Source: Lacticaseibacillus chiayiensis
GTDB lineage: Bacteria > Bacillota > Bacilli > Lactobacillales > Lactobacillaceae
Direction of reading: 5' to 3'
Length of the DNA stretch: 64,000 nt
NCBI RefSeq assembly: GCF_004123795.1
Contig: NZ_MSSM01000005.1
Coordinates: 183,624-247,623 of the forward strand
A program made the position numbers and the translations under genes. Shown here piece by piece: positions 18,991 through 26,179 of the stretch. Every line of letters starts with the position of its first letter. Position 1 is the first letter of the stretch. The notes under the pieces are model-generated. The model did not search any database. It was given only the letters and a program-made list of their open reading frames with translations, and had not been told where the DNA came from.

Positions 18991-20133
18991 TTAATAATTC
19001 ATAAAAACATCTTTATAAACTTTCACACTGTCAAAAACATCTTGGAGCGTCACATATTCGTTAGTCTCATGCGATGTATCATTTCCTGGTCCGTAAATTG
19101 CCAGATCCAAACCATCGTGATAGAACAGTGCTGCATCAGTAATTCCGGTTCGATACGCCACAGCCCCACGGTCAAGGCCGACATGTTGCCGCGCCTGCTG
19201 AACCGTTTCAATCAAGGCATTGTCAGGCGAAGCAGCAGCCGGACCAAGCACCGAGTCAATTGAAAGTGACAGGTGAACGCCTTTTGGGACAGCCGTTTTC
19301 GCCGCTTGTTTCAGTGCCTGAATGAACGCATCATTGTCAGCGATCATCGTTGTGCGAATATTGCCACGAAGATAGGCCGACTCTGGCAGCGAGTTGATCT
19401 GATTCCCGCCACGGATCATATCAATATTATGCGTGGCGTGTCCCAAAATCGGATCATCCTTAGCTTGCAATGGCGCTGTTGCTGTCAATGCCGCGTTGGC
19501 AAATGCAAACAAACCATGAATCGCATTGGCACCAAGATCCGGGCGCGATGAGTGTGCCGCTTTACCGTGCGCGGTTAACGTATAATCAATAATCCCGCGC
19601 TCAGCCGCATCCACGTTACTATTGCCGGGTTCTGCCACTAAAAGGCCAGCCAAGCGGTCGCCATAACCTGCCGCAGCTAATTGCCGGGCGCCATAATTAT
19701 CGATTTCTTCACCGACAGTGGCCATCAATTGAATTCCATGATCCAGTTGCGTATGCGCGACCTTTTTCAAAGCGACGATCACCGCTGCCAGACCGGATTT
19801 CATATCCGTCGCCCCACGACCGTATAACCTGCCATCTTTGATATGGGCTGAAAACGGTGGAAATTCCCATTTAGACTCATCGCCGGCATCGACGACATCC
19901 ATATGTCCGTCAACACCTAACCACCGTTTAGCTTTGGGATCGCCAACAGTCAAAACCAGATTATCCCGTCCCGGCGCATAAGTAATCCGCTTGCGCCTGA
20001 TTAAACCGGCTTGCCATTCAGGGGCTAAATAAGCCTCAATCAAATCGGCAACTTGACCTTCTTTTGCACCGACACTCGGTATTTGTACCATTGCTTTCAA
20101 TAAATTAACGACTTGCTGCTCTTCATCTGTCAA
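18991..20133 (-). CDS. ArgE/DapE-family deacylase (M20 peptidase)
   Basis: Zinc-dependent hydrolase of the M20 family; members desuccinylate diaminopimelate, deacetylate ornithine or split N-acyl amino acids. Metal-binding residues are seen in GVDGHMDVVDAG (His, Asp near 75), GRGATDMKSGLAA (Asp near 108), VGEEIDNYGA (catalytic Glu pair near 140), and the C-terminal GNDTSHETNEYV histidine. Start placed at TTG 20133, which has GGAGG at 7-base spacing; a TTG at 20154 in frame lacks one. Substrate is not certain; length of about 380 is normal. Confidence 0.88.
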   Translation of the reverse strand: MTDEEQQVVNLLKAMVQIPSVGAKEGQVADLIEAYLAPEWQAGLIRRKRITYAPGRDNLVLTVGDPKAKRWLGVDGHMDVVDAGDESKWEFPPFSAHIKDGRLYGRGATDMKSGLAAVIVALKKVAHTQLDHGIQLMATVGEEIDNYGARQLAAAGYGDRLAGLLVAEPGNSNVDAAERGIIDYTLTAHGKAAHSSRPDLGANAIHGLFAFANAALTATAPLQAKDDPILGHATHNIDMIRGGNQINSLPESAYLRGNIRTTMIADNDAFIQALKQAAKTAVPKGVHLSLSIDSVLGPAAASPDNALIETVQQARQHVGLDRGAVAYRTGITDAALFYHDGLDLAIYGPGNDTSHETNEYVTLQDVFDSVKVYKDVFMNY

Positions 20134-20178
20134 TCCAAAGCCTCCGCTTCTCAAAACTCATGCTTGCTGATTCTAAAG

Positions 20179-20784
20179 CTATTTTCGTCGAAACCGCAAT
20201 AATGCATGCCCTAGGATTGGTGTGACAATACCACCTAGTAAGGCTTCAGCAACCGCGTTAATCGCTAACGCCGTGATCAACAACCAACCAAGATTCGTTG
20301 CATTGGCGCCTGGCACAATTTGTGCTGCTTTACTGGAAAAAAGCAGCCAGGTAAAGCCGATGACCAGAAGCGTGTTCGTCAAAGCACCAACAATACCGGC
20401 AAACACCATCTTAACGGTTTGTGCGAGTGCACTTTGGTGGCGTTTGAACAATTGATGAAAGATAAACGCCGCCACAAGACCGACCATGACGCGAGGCACT
20501 AATGCAATGATCGGATTACGAAAAAGTAATAAAGTCACAGGATCAGTCGCTGATGTATAAGCACGAATCAAGCTTGTCAGTCCCCATAATAAGCCAAGAC
20601 TGGCACCACCACCATATCCTAGAACAATTCCGCCAATGATGACGGTCAAATGAATCGTCGAAATGGCAGGCCAGGCTGGAAAAATCTGAACATAACCCAC
20701 CATCGGAATATAGGCCTGGAGGATAATCAAAGCACCGAGAATCCCAATAATAGCAATATTATACGCTTTCCCTCGACGCGTCAT
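20179..20784 (-). CDS. ECF transporter S component
   Basis: Substrate-binding membrane subunit of an energy-coupling-factor vitamin transporter, 201 residues with about six hydrophobic helices. The N-terminal helix and the ISTIHLTVIIGGIVLGYGGGASLGLLWGLTSL region are typical of S components and resemble pantothenate-type (PanT-like) members, though the vitamin is not certain. It must share the A, A' and T subunits encoded elsewhere. ATG start with AGGGGG upstream. Confidence 0.82.
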   Translation of the reverse strand: MTRRGKAYNIAIIGILGALIILQAYIPMVGYVQIFPAWPAISTIHLTVIIGGIVLGYGGGASLGLLWGLTSLIRAYTSATDPVTLLLFRNPIIALVPRVMVGLVAAFIFHQLFKRHQSALAQTVKMVFAGIVGALTNTLLVIGFTWLLFSSKAAQIVPGANATNLGWLLITALAINAVAEALLGGIVTPILGHALLRFRRK

Positions 20785-20821
20785 GTTGGACCCCCTATTT
20801 GTTTACAGTTAGTTCTATCAG

Positions 20822-20851
20822 ATTATACACGTTCCAAGCAGCACCAAACAA
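20822..20851 (-). promoter_or_regulatory. Promoter of the ECF S component gene
   Basis: Minus-strand TTGTTT (20846-20851) and TATAAT (20822-20827) with an 18-base spacer. Confidence 0.6.
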
Positions 20852-20903
20852 GTTCAGCTTTCGGTCAGCAACTGTCAACTTTTGGTCATTTTCTGGTTTC
20901 AGA

Positions 20904-20945
20904 CGAATAGTAAATTTCTGTGTCAAGCGAATAGTAAATTTCTGT
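20904..20945 (+). repeat. 18-bp direct repeat upstream of tRNA-Leu
   Basis: CGAATAGTAAATTTCTGT occurs at 20904-20921 and again at 20928-20945. The second copy runs into the -35 element of the tRNA promoter. Confidence 0.85.
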
Positions 20946-20973
20946 TGACTTTGATCATCTGTTTTTCTATAAT
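20945..20973 (+). promoter_or_regulatory. Promoter of tRNA-Leu
   Basis: TTGACT (20945-20950), 17-base spacer, TATAAT (20968-20973), placed 24 bases before the tRNA. Confidence 0.85.
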
Positions 20974-20996
20974 ATCTCTTGTGCTTAAATAGCTAT

Positions 20997-21082
20997 GCGG
21001 GCATGGCGGAATTGGTAGACGCGCAAGATTAAGGATCTTGTGAGCATTTTTGCTCATGGAAGTTCGAGTCTTCTTGCCCGCA
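20997..21082 (+). tRNA. tRNA-Leu (anticodon AAG)
   Basis: An 86-base class II tRNA. Acceptor GCGGGCA pairs with TGCCCGC followed by discriminator A. The anticodon arm is CAAGA, loop TTAAGGA, TCTTG, giving anticodon AAG. A long variable arm (GTGAGCA...TGCTCAT) and a GTTCGAGTC T loop are present. CCA is not encoded. Confidence 0.93.
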
Positions 21083-21086
21083 GCGT

Positions 21087-21132
21087 AAAAAGATCCGATC
21101 AACAAGATGCTGTTGTTGATCGGATCTTTTTT
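21087..21132 (+). terminator. Terminator after tRNA-Leu
   Basis: AAGATCCGATCAACA pairs with TGTTGATCGGATCTT and is followed by TTTT. Confidence 0.9.
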
Positions 21133-21185
21133 AATGATTCGTTATTCGTAACCGCTTAGTCTGAATGGAATAGGAGTGACCTAAG

Positions 21186-21650
21186 ATGCTTCGTGAAGGC
21201 CAATTTGTTGATCTTCCTGCGATTGTGAATCTTTACCGACAGCTTACGACGGAAATGGCGACATTGGCACCGGACACATATCGGCCATTAACCACCGATA
21301 ATCGTCAATATTTTGCAGACTATCTGCAAAACGACCTTGCCCGCTTATTTGTGACGGAAAGCAATGGCAAGCTTACCGGTTTTGCTTTGGTTGTCTTAGC
21401 ACAAACCGGCGCCAGTCCTGAATTTGTGCCACAGCATTTTGCACAACTCATTGATCTCTTTGTCATCCGTGATCAGCGTCACCGAGGCTTGGCAAAACAG
21501 CTGATGGCGGCGGTCGAGTCTTTCGCCAAAAGTCACCAAGCGGCTTTTATCCAGTTAAACGTTCTCAGTGCCAATAAGACGGCTCGTGAAGTCTACGTTA
21601 AGGCCGGGTTCCAACCGGTCAATTTAATTTTGCAAAAGCCTCTTAATTGA
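21186..21650 (+). CDS. GNAT family N-acetyltransferase
   Basis: Predicted acetyltransferase of 154 residues. The acetyl-CoA motif is IDLFVIRDQRHRGLAKQLMAAVE at about 95-117, with the usual NKTAREVYVKAGFQPV tail motif. ATG start with AGGAGTGA upstream. Its last codons overlap the end of the convergent sprT gene by 8 bases. Substrate unknown. Confidence 0.87.
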   Translation: MLREGQFVDLPAIVNLYRQLTTEMATLAPDTYRPLTTDNRQYFADYLQNDLARLFVTESNGKLTGFALVVLAQTGASPEFVPQHFAQLIDLFVIRDQRHRGLAKQLMAAVESFAKSHQAAFIQLNVLSANKTAREVYVKAGFQPVNLILQKPLN

Positions 21651-22095
21651 GCACCGTTTTTTGTAGTCGAAGCTTGCCTCGGCAATGGCCACAGGCATAA
21701 CGCCAGACATCAAGCCGGCGACGACGAATGAATTGGCGACCGCACTGGGTACAAACGTAGATATACTGACGACCGGTTGTAGGCAGCGGTGGTGCAAAGC
21801 GGGAGCCGCCGACTGCTGCCAGTAATTGGCGAAAATCATGGTCACGGTGTTGGTAACCGCGGTGTTGAGCATACAAATGATAGTGCACCAGTTCGTGTTT
21901 AATGATACCATCGGTGATTGCTGTGGGATAATCGGCAAAGAGTTTGGGATTAAAATCCAAATTCATGTCAGCCGGATGAAACCGTCCGCCGGTTGTTTTA
22001 AGCCGCGCATTGAAAAAAGCATGATGTCGGAACGGCTGATGAAATGACGCCATGGAAATAGCCTCCACGCGTGCCTGCAATTCTTGGTTTGTCAT
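21643..22095 (-). CDS. sprT: SprT-like zinc metalloprotease family protein
   Basis: SprT/YdcK family protein of 150 residues. The metallopeptidase motif HELVHYH (about residue 65) followed by a distant HRDHDF provides the zinc ligands, and the C-terminus has a zinc ribbon with CTQCGRQF and CGHCRGKL. Eukaryotic relatives (Spartan) cleave DNA-protein crosslinks; the bacterial role is not settled. ATG start with GGAGG upstream. Confidence 0.9.
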   Translation of the reverse strand: MTNQELQARVEAISMASFHQPFRHHAFFNARLKTTGGRFHPADMNLDFNPKLFADYPTAITDGIIKHELVHYHLYAQHRGYQHRDHDFRQLLAAVGGSRFAPPLPTTGRQYIYVCTQCGRQFIRRRRLDVWRYACGHCRGKLRLQKTVLN

Positions 22096-22202
22096 CGTTG
22101 AACATTACCTCCGAGCCAATAGTGTACATCATGTAATGGGCGATTGCACGGCCAACGTTGAACACTAACCAATTCACAAACAATCTATACCAACAATACA
22201 AA

Positions 22203-22253
22203 AATCGATTCTAGATGTTCATGCAAAATGCACGATTATCTAGAATCGGTTTT
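22203..22253. terminator. Hairpin resembling a bidirectional terminator
   Basis: AAATCGATTCTAGAT pairs with ATCTAGAATCGGTTT (one G-T pair) around a 21-base loop, with flanking A and T tracts. It sits between sprT and the ABC operon's last gene and probably terminates the ABC operon only weakly, because it lies upstream of neither stop on the reading side; its owner is unclear. Confidence 0.6.
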
Positions 22254-22346
22254 TAAACGTCCTTGCAAAGTTGAATCTGGCTCATGCATCACCCATTTTT
22301 AATGCATTGAGACACAATTATTCGAATGCTCTAGCTAAAAAAGTCT

Positions 22347-23099
22347 TTAGCTAAAAAATGCCAAAACATCATCACGGGTTAGGGCGGCTTTTCTCTTTCG
22401 ATCAAAATCAGCCACAACCTGACCAGCATCCAAAACAATTAAGCGCGTGCCATAGCGCAACGCATCTTCGACTTGATGTGTAATCATCAAGCAGGTTAAA
22501 TCTTGATTCGAAACGATTTCGTTCGTCAGCATCATGATTGACTGGCTCGTGTGTGGATCTAGTGCTGCCGTGTGCTCATCAAGCAATAACAGATCCGGCT
22601 CGCGCATGGTGGCCATTAACAGACTCAGTGCCTGCCGTTGCCCACCGGAAAGTTGTTCAGTCGGTTTATCTAGCGCTTCAGCAAGGCCATTTCCGGTTTT
22701 TGCCGCAAGCTCTTTCAGCCGATCCTTTTGGGCATTTAGTCCGCGCGAGCGCAAACTTAATCGTTGGCCACGGTGACTGGCTAATAGCAAATTTTCGGCG
22801 ACTGTCATTCGCGGGGCTGTGCCCATTTTCGGATCTTGGAAGACTCGGGCAATGTGACGTGCCCGTTGCTCCGGACGCTGCCCATTCAACTTTTTACCGG
22901 CCAAGGTCACCGTCCCTCCGCTCACCGGTAGATCGCCGGTAATGGCATTAAACAGCGTTGATTTTCCTGCGCCGTTGTGGCCTAAAACCGTTACGAAATC
23001 ACCGTTCTTGACCGTCAACGTCACATTTTGAAGTAAGGTTTTTACTTCCGTTGCGACCGGGACGTTGACTGTGACGTGATCCAATATTAATTCAGCCAT
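22347..23099 (-). CDS. trpZ: ABC transporter ATP-binding protein (TrpXYZ-type)
   Basis: ATPase subunit of the three-gene transporter. In 250 residues it has Walker A GHNGAGKST, the Q-loop VFQDPKMG, the signature LSGGQRQALSLL, Walker B LLLLDEH and the switch histidine in ITHQ. Start at ATG 23099 (MAELILDHV), overlapping the permease gene by 8 bases. With the permease and DUF534-type binding protein this matches streptococcal TrpXYZ systems; the symbol is by homology only. Confidence 0.85.
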   Translation of the reverse strand: MAELILDHVTVNVPVATEVKTLLQNVTLTVKNGDFVTVLGHNGAGKSTLFNAITGDLPVSGGTVTLAGKKLNGQRPEQRARHIARVFQDPKMGTAPRMTVAENLLLASHRGQRLSLRSRGLNAQKDRLKELAAKTGNGLAEALDKPTEQLSGGQRQALSLLMATMREPDLLLLDEHTAALDPHTSQSIMMLTNEIVSNQDLTCLMITHQVEDALRYGTRLIVLDAGQVVADFDRKRKAALTRDDVLAFFS

Positions 23100-23991
23100 G
23101 AACCTGCACCCCTTTTTGCAAAACGCGCCGTAATCGCAGTTGATGATCGATTTGCGGCACCATGATGGCAATAGCTAGAACCACTGCCGAAATTAATTTC
23201 AGGTCGTCGGCGTTGAAACCCAGTGCCAAAACCACTAGCAGGACAAATCGGTAAAGAATACTGCCCAAAATAACGGCCACTAACCGTTGCGACAATGTCA
23301 ATTCGCCGAAAACGACTTCACCGATGATGATGGCAGCCAACCCGATAACAATAACCCCGATGCCCATATTCACATCCGCATAGCCATTGTTCTGCGCTAA
23401 AAGGCCACCGGCGAGTCCGACAAGTCCATTACCAACCATCAAGCCAAGCACCATTTGATGATCAGGATCAATCCCCAAACTACGCGCCATGTTCGGATTA
23501 TCTCCGGCAGCAATGAAGCCTTGACCCAACTGGGTATTCAAAAACAATATGAGTAATCCGACTACAACGACCGCAACCACCAGTCCAATCACAACGCTGT
23601 TAAAGTATGGCGGTAGATCCTTCAAAAACGATTCCTGAAAAAGATTGGCTTGGTGCAACAAGGATAGGTTCGCCCGCCCCATAATTCTTAAGTTAATCGA
23701 AAACAAGCCGGTCATAACCAAAATTCCGGCGAGTAAGACTGGAATCCGCCCTTTTGTTGTCAATAAGCCTGTTGCCAAGCCCGCAAGCATCCCCGCCCCG
23801 GTGGCAAGCAGTGTCGCAACGATCGGCGAAATACCATGCGTAATTGCACTGACCGCAACTGCCGCTCCAAACGGGAAAGTCCCTTCAACTGTCATATCGG
23901 GAAAATCAAGTACCCGAAAGGTCAAAAACAATCCCAAACCGATTAACCCATAAAGCAATCCTTGACCAATTGCCGAAACGCCTAAACTCAT
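23092..23991 (-). CDS. trpY: ABC transporter permease (TrpXYZ-type)
   Basis: Membrane subunit of 299 residues in the branched-chain/DUF534-associated permease family, with about nine hydrophobic helices. Characteristic pieces are LFLTFRVLDFPDMTVEGTFPFGAA near residue 20-45 and GLVGLAGGLLAQNNGYADVNMGIGVIVIGLAAIIIGE near 205-245. Its first codon overlaps the binding protein gene's end by 4 bases, and its end overlaps the ATPase gene start, so all three are coupled. Confidence 0.87.
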   Translation of the reverse strand: MSLGVSAIGQGLLYGLIGLGLFLTFRVLDFPDMTVEGTFPFGAAVAVSAITHGISPIVATLLATGAGMLAGLATGLLTTKGRIPVLLAGILVMTGLFSINLRIMGRANLSLLHQANLFQESFLKDLPPYFNSVVIGLVVAVVVVGLLILFLNTQLGQGFIAAGDNPNMARSLGIDPDHQMVLGLMVGNGLVGLAGGLLAQNNGYADVNMGIGVIVIGLAAIIIGEVVFGELTLSQRLVAVILGSILYRFVLLVVLALGFNADDLKLISAVVLAIAIMVPQIDHQLRLRRVLQKGVQVHG

Positions 23992-24983
23992 TTGATCACC
24001 GTTCCTTTCGTCTCTGCCTGTTTAACTAACGCGCTAGGTAAGGTCAACCCTAACTGTTTTGCTTGTTTCTCGTTTAAAATAAGCTGACCGGTTTTTTCAA
24101 AATGAATGGGCGTCGTTGCGGGTTTGGTTTTACCTTTCAAGACATCCGCTAACATGTGTCCGGTAACAACGCCTAGATGAAACTGATTGATTCCGATCGT
24201 GGCGACCCCGCCTTGTTTAACCATGGTATCCACAGTTGGAAAAATCGGCACTTTGCGCGTATTGGCCGCCGCAACCAGTGTTTGCATCGCACTGGCAACC
24301 GTATTGTCAGTCGGCACAAAAACAGCATCAACTTGGCTGACCATTTGGCTTGCCACTTGGTTTAGATCATTGGTGGAACTAATGGCATACCGTTTCACCG
24401 TAAAACCTTCTTTTGGCCCGAGTTTTGCCACCATCTTTGCTTGGGTCTGGGCCGAATCGTCGCTAGAAGTGGCAATCACGCCTAGCGTTTTCGCATCGGG
24501 CATGATCTGGCGAATCAGCTTTAGTTGGGTCGCAATCGGCGCCTGATCGGAAACACCGGTGATATTGCCACCCGGCCTTTTGACATTTTTGACCAGTTTA
24601 GCCGCCACGGGATCGGTAATGGCCCCGAGAATGATTGGCGTTTTCTGGTTAACATTAGCCAATGCCTGGGCCGCTGGGGTTGCAATTCCCACGGTAGCCG
24701 CCGCATTCTCTTCGGTAAAACGTTCCGACATTGACTTCAGATTACTCTGATCGTTTTCGGCATTCTGGAAGTCGATTTTGATGTTTTTACCGTTAACGTA
24801 GCCTTTGTCCTTTAACCCTGAAATAATGCCTTTATGAATCGCATCTAACGCCGGATGGGTTGTCAGCTGCAAAATTCCTACAGTTGGTTTTGTTTGCGTT
24901 TGTTGCGTTGTTGTGCCGCTTTGAAAATAGGCAATGCCTAAAAAACCGAAGATGATGATGATCAATCCAAGCATTCGCTTCAT
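23988..24983 (-). CDS. trpX: ABC transporter substrate-binding protein (TrpX/DUF534 family)
   Basis: Extracellular binding protein of 331 residues. Hydrophobic N-terminus (residues 5-20) lacks a lipobox cysteine, so the protein appears anchored by an uncleaved or signal-peptidase I-type helix instead of lipid. The periplasmic-binding fold carries family pieces TVGILQLTTHPALDAIHKGIISGL near 34 and FVPTDNTVASAM near 219. Relatives bind tryptophan or other aromatic compounds. ATG start with GGAGG upstream. The long leader before it contains repeats and a candidate Trp-responsive attenuator. Confidence 0.85.
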   Translation of the reverse strand: MKRMLGLIIIIFGFLGIAYFQSGTTTQQTQTKPTVGILQLTTHPALDAIHKGIISGLKDKGYVNGKNIKIDFQNAENDQSNLKSMSERFTEENAAATVGIATPAAQALANVNQKTPIILGAITDPVAAKLVKNVKRPGGNITGVSDQAPIATQLKLIRQIMPDAKTLGVIATSSDDSAQTQAKMVAKLGPKEGFTVKRYAISSTNDLNQVASQMVSQVDAVFVPTDNTVASAMQTLVAAANTRKVPIFPTVDTMVKQGGVATIGINQFHLGVVTGHMLADVLKGKTKPATTPIHFEKTGQLILNEKQAKQLGLTLPSALVKQAETKGTVIK

Positions 24984-25094
24984 ACGTGTTCCTCCAATTG
25001 TTGTGATTTTTGGTTAGGTGGTGGCTGTGGCCGTGATGGATTTTTTAATGTGGGGCTGGTTCGATTGAGGGCCGGCCGATAGTCTTGCTTTCTG

Positions 25095-25386
25095 TAACGC
25101 GCTCGCTGTCGCAGACTTCTAAGCGCGCCGGCTCACGCTCAGCTTTCTATAACGCGCTCGCCATCCCAGAAACCTGCGTGTAAGGACCTTGGTCGCAATG
25201 GCCAAAGACCGGTATGGTACTAGTTCTATTGAGGGCTGGACGTGAAAATCTTGCTTTTGCTTTCTATAACGCGTTCACCGGCGCAAAAGTCTGCGTGTAA
25301 GGACCTCAGACCGCAATGGCTTAGACCGGCCATTGCGGTCTGAGGCCACTTACACTCCGACTTCTAAGCGCGCCGGCTCACGCTCA
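25095..25386 (-). repeat. Rearranged cluster of dispersed repeat copies
   Basis: Three elements of the 115-120 bp family in one orientation. 25095-25140 has both ends but no core (about 70 bp lost). 25150-25213 is a left half only, ending in GGTCGCAATGGCC. 25267-25386 is a full copy with an unusually perfect core in which GGACCTCAGACCGCAATGGC pairs with GCCATTGCGGTCTGAGGCC. A flank of the form TTCTATTGAGGGC..GG with CTTGCTTTCT precedes the first and the last element, which points to duplication with subsequent deletion. The cluster lies inside the leader of the TrpXYZ-like operon. Confidence 0.88.
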
Positions 25387-25387
25387 C

Positions 25388-25424
25388 ACAAAAATTGCCG
25401 CATCAGGTTGTCCCTTTGCGGCAA
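25388..25424 (-). terminator. Second tandem terminator of the leader
   Basis: Minus-strand TTGCCGCA and TGCGGCAA form an 8-bp stem around a 14-base loop, followed by TTTTTGTG. Confidence 0.85.
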
Positions 25425-25463
25425 ATAAAAAACCGCATAGTCCCGTTGTGGGTATCTATGCGG
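25424..25463 (-). terminator. First tandem terminator of the leader (attenuator region 3-4)
   Basis: Minus-strand CCGCATAG (25456-25463) pairs with CTATGCGG (25433-25440), with an inner CCC/GGG pairing, and is followed by TTTTTTATTT. Confidence 0.87.
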
Positions 25464-25613
25464 ACAAATTGAACAGAAGCCAACATAGACACAACCTGCG
25501 CGTCTGGCAGGTCGCGTCTGCAACCTACCTAAAGTTGGCTTTGCCAAGTTTTTAAGGTAAGCAGTGCTTTCATGTTGGTTTCCTCCATTCGTTTAAATTT
25601 GAATTAAGATGGT
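25464..25613 (-). promoter_or_regulatory. Candidate Trp leader-peptide attenuator
   Basis: The transcript from the promoter at 25620-25648 would hold a 14-codon leader gene with one UGG, then alternative pairings. Region 1, AAGCCAAC (25534-25541), lies 4 bases after the UGG and pairs perfectly with GTTGGCTT (25477-25484). The adjoining GTGTCTATG (25484-25492) can instead pair over 9 positions (one G-U) with CATAGATAC (25452-25460), the ascending arm of terminator 1. The two pairings cannot nest, so ribosome position over region 1 could choose between termination and readthrough. A middle hairpin CGACCTGC/GCAGGTTG lies between. Inferred target is the TrpXYZ-like operon. Confidence 0.6.
25529..25573 (-). 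CDS. Leader peptide with a Trp codon (14 residues)
   Basis: ATG at 25573 with TGGAGG at 8-base spacing opens a frame of 14 codons, MKALLTLKTWQSQL, ending at TAG. Too short for homology evidence. The Trp codon is the tenth, immediately before a segment able to pair with downstream RNA. The strong ribosome site, promoter with perfect -35 and two following terminators support it as a translated leader; only one Trp codon is present, fewer than in the E. coli trp leader. Confidence 0.6.
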   Translation of the reverse strand: MKALLTLKTWQSQL

Positions 25614-25619
25614 AAATTA

Positions 25620-25648
25620 AAGATACGTGAGCAAACTTCTCATGTCAA
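25620..25648 (-). promoter_or_regulatory. Promoter of the leader
   Basis: Minus-strand TTGACA (25643-25648) and TATCTT (25620-25625) separated by 17 bases. Confidence 0.8.
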
Positions 25649-25676
25649 GCGAAAATGATTCTTTTCACGAAGAAAA

Positions 25677-26123
25677 TTACTGTAAGACCGCAGAAATCTT
25701 TTGAATCTGCTTGGTAAATTTTTGGATCGCTTCATCTTGCGCTTTTTCAGCTGCATTAAACGCCGCGACATCTACCTCTAAGTCAGGCTTGAGGCTTTCA
25801 GTCATGGCTTCGCACGCCGCTGTGAAGGCCGCATAATTGTGAATTAAGGTGCGATGTGGACCGATCAACCGCGCAGGAACCGCAACTTCTTGCAATTGCG
25901 TTAGTAACTTTTGATATACATCGGTGCCTTCACGAAACACACTCCGGGTGTCATCGTAAGTATCCTGATCATAATCAGCCAATTTGCCGGCATCGATTGC
26001 TTGACGTAACGGTTCAAATAAAGGAGCCATTTTTTCCTGATTGTCTTGTGTTTGTTCCACCACATCATTAATTGTAGTGCCATAGTGCGCTATTTTTATT
26101 TGTTGCTTGTTCATGAAAAGCAC
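25677..26123 (-). CDS. Hypothetical helical protein
   Basis: Unrecognised protein of 145-148 residues, predicted all-helical and soluble, acidic, rich in Ala and Gln (for instance FNAAEKAQDEAIQKFTKQIQ near the end). The start may be GTG 26123, with AGAGAGGA just upstream, or ATG 26114 with a long spacing. It has the general look of the hypothetical gene at 52547-52969 (four-helix-like, GPHRTLIHNYAAFTAA versus APCNYAAFHRVLVSG), but a real relationship is unproven. Confidence 0.6.
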   Translation of the reverse strand: MLFMNKQQIKIAHYGTTINDVVEQTQDNQEKMAPLFEPLRQAIDAGKLADYDQDTYDDTRSVFREGTDVYQKLLTQLQEVAVPARLIGPHRTLIHNYAAFTAACEAMTESLKPDLEVDVAAFNAAEKAQDEAIQKFTKQIQKISAVLQ

Positions 26124-26179
26124 GAATCCTCTCTTGAAAACTGATTCATCAATTTTGTTTGTCTTATATGCTTAATGTT

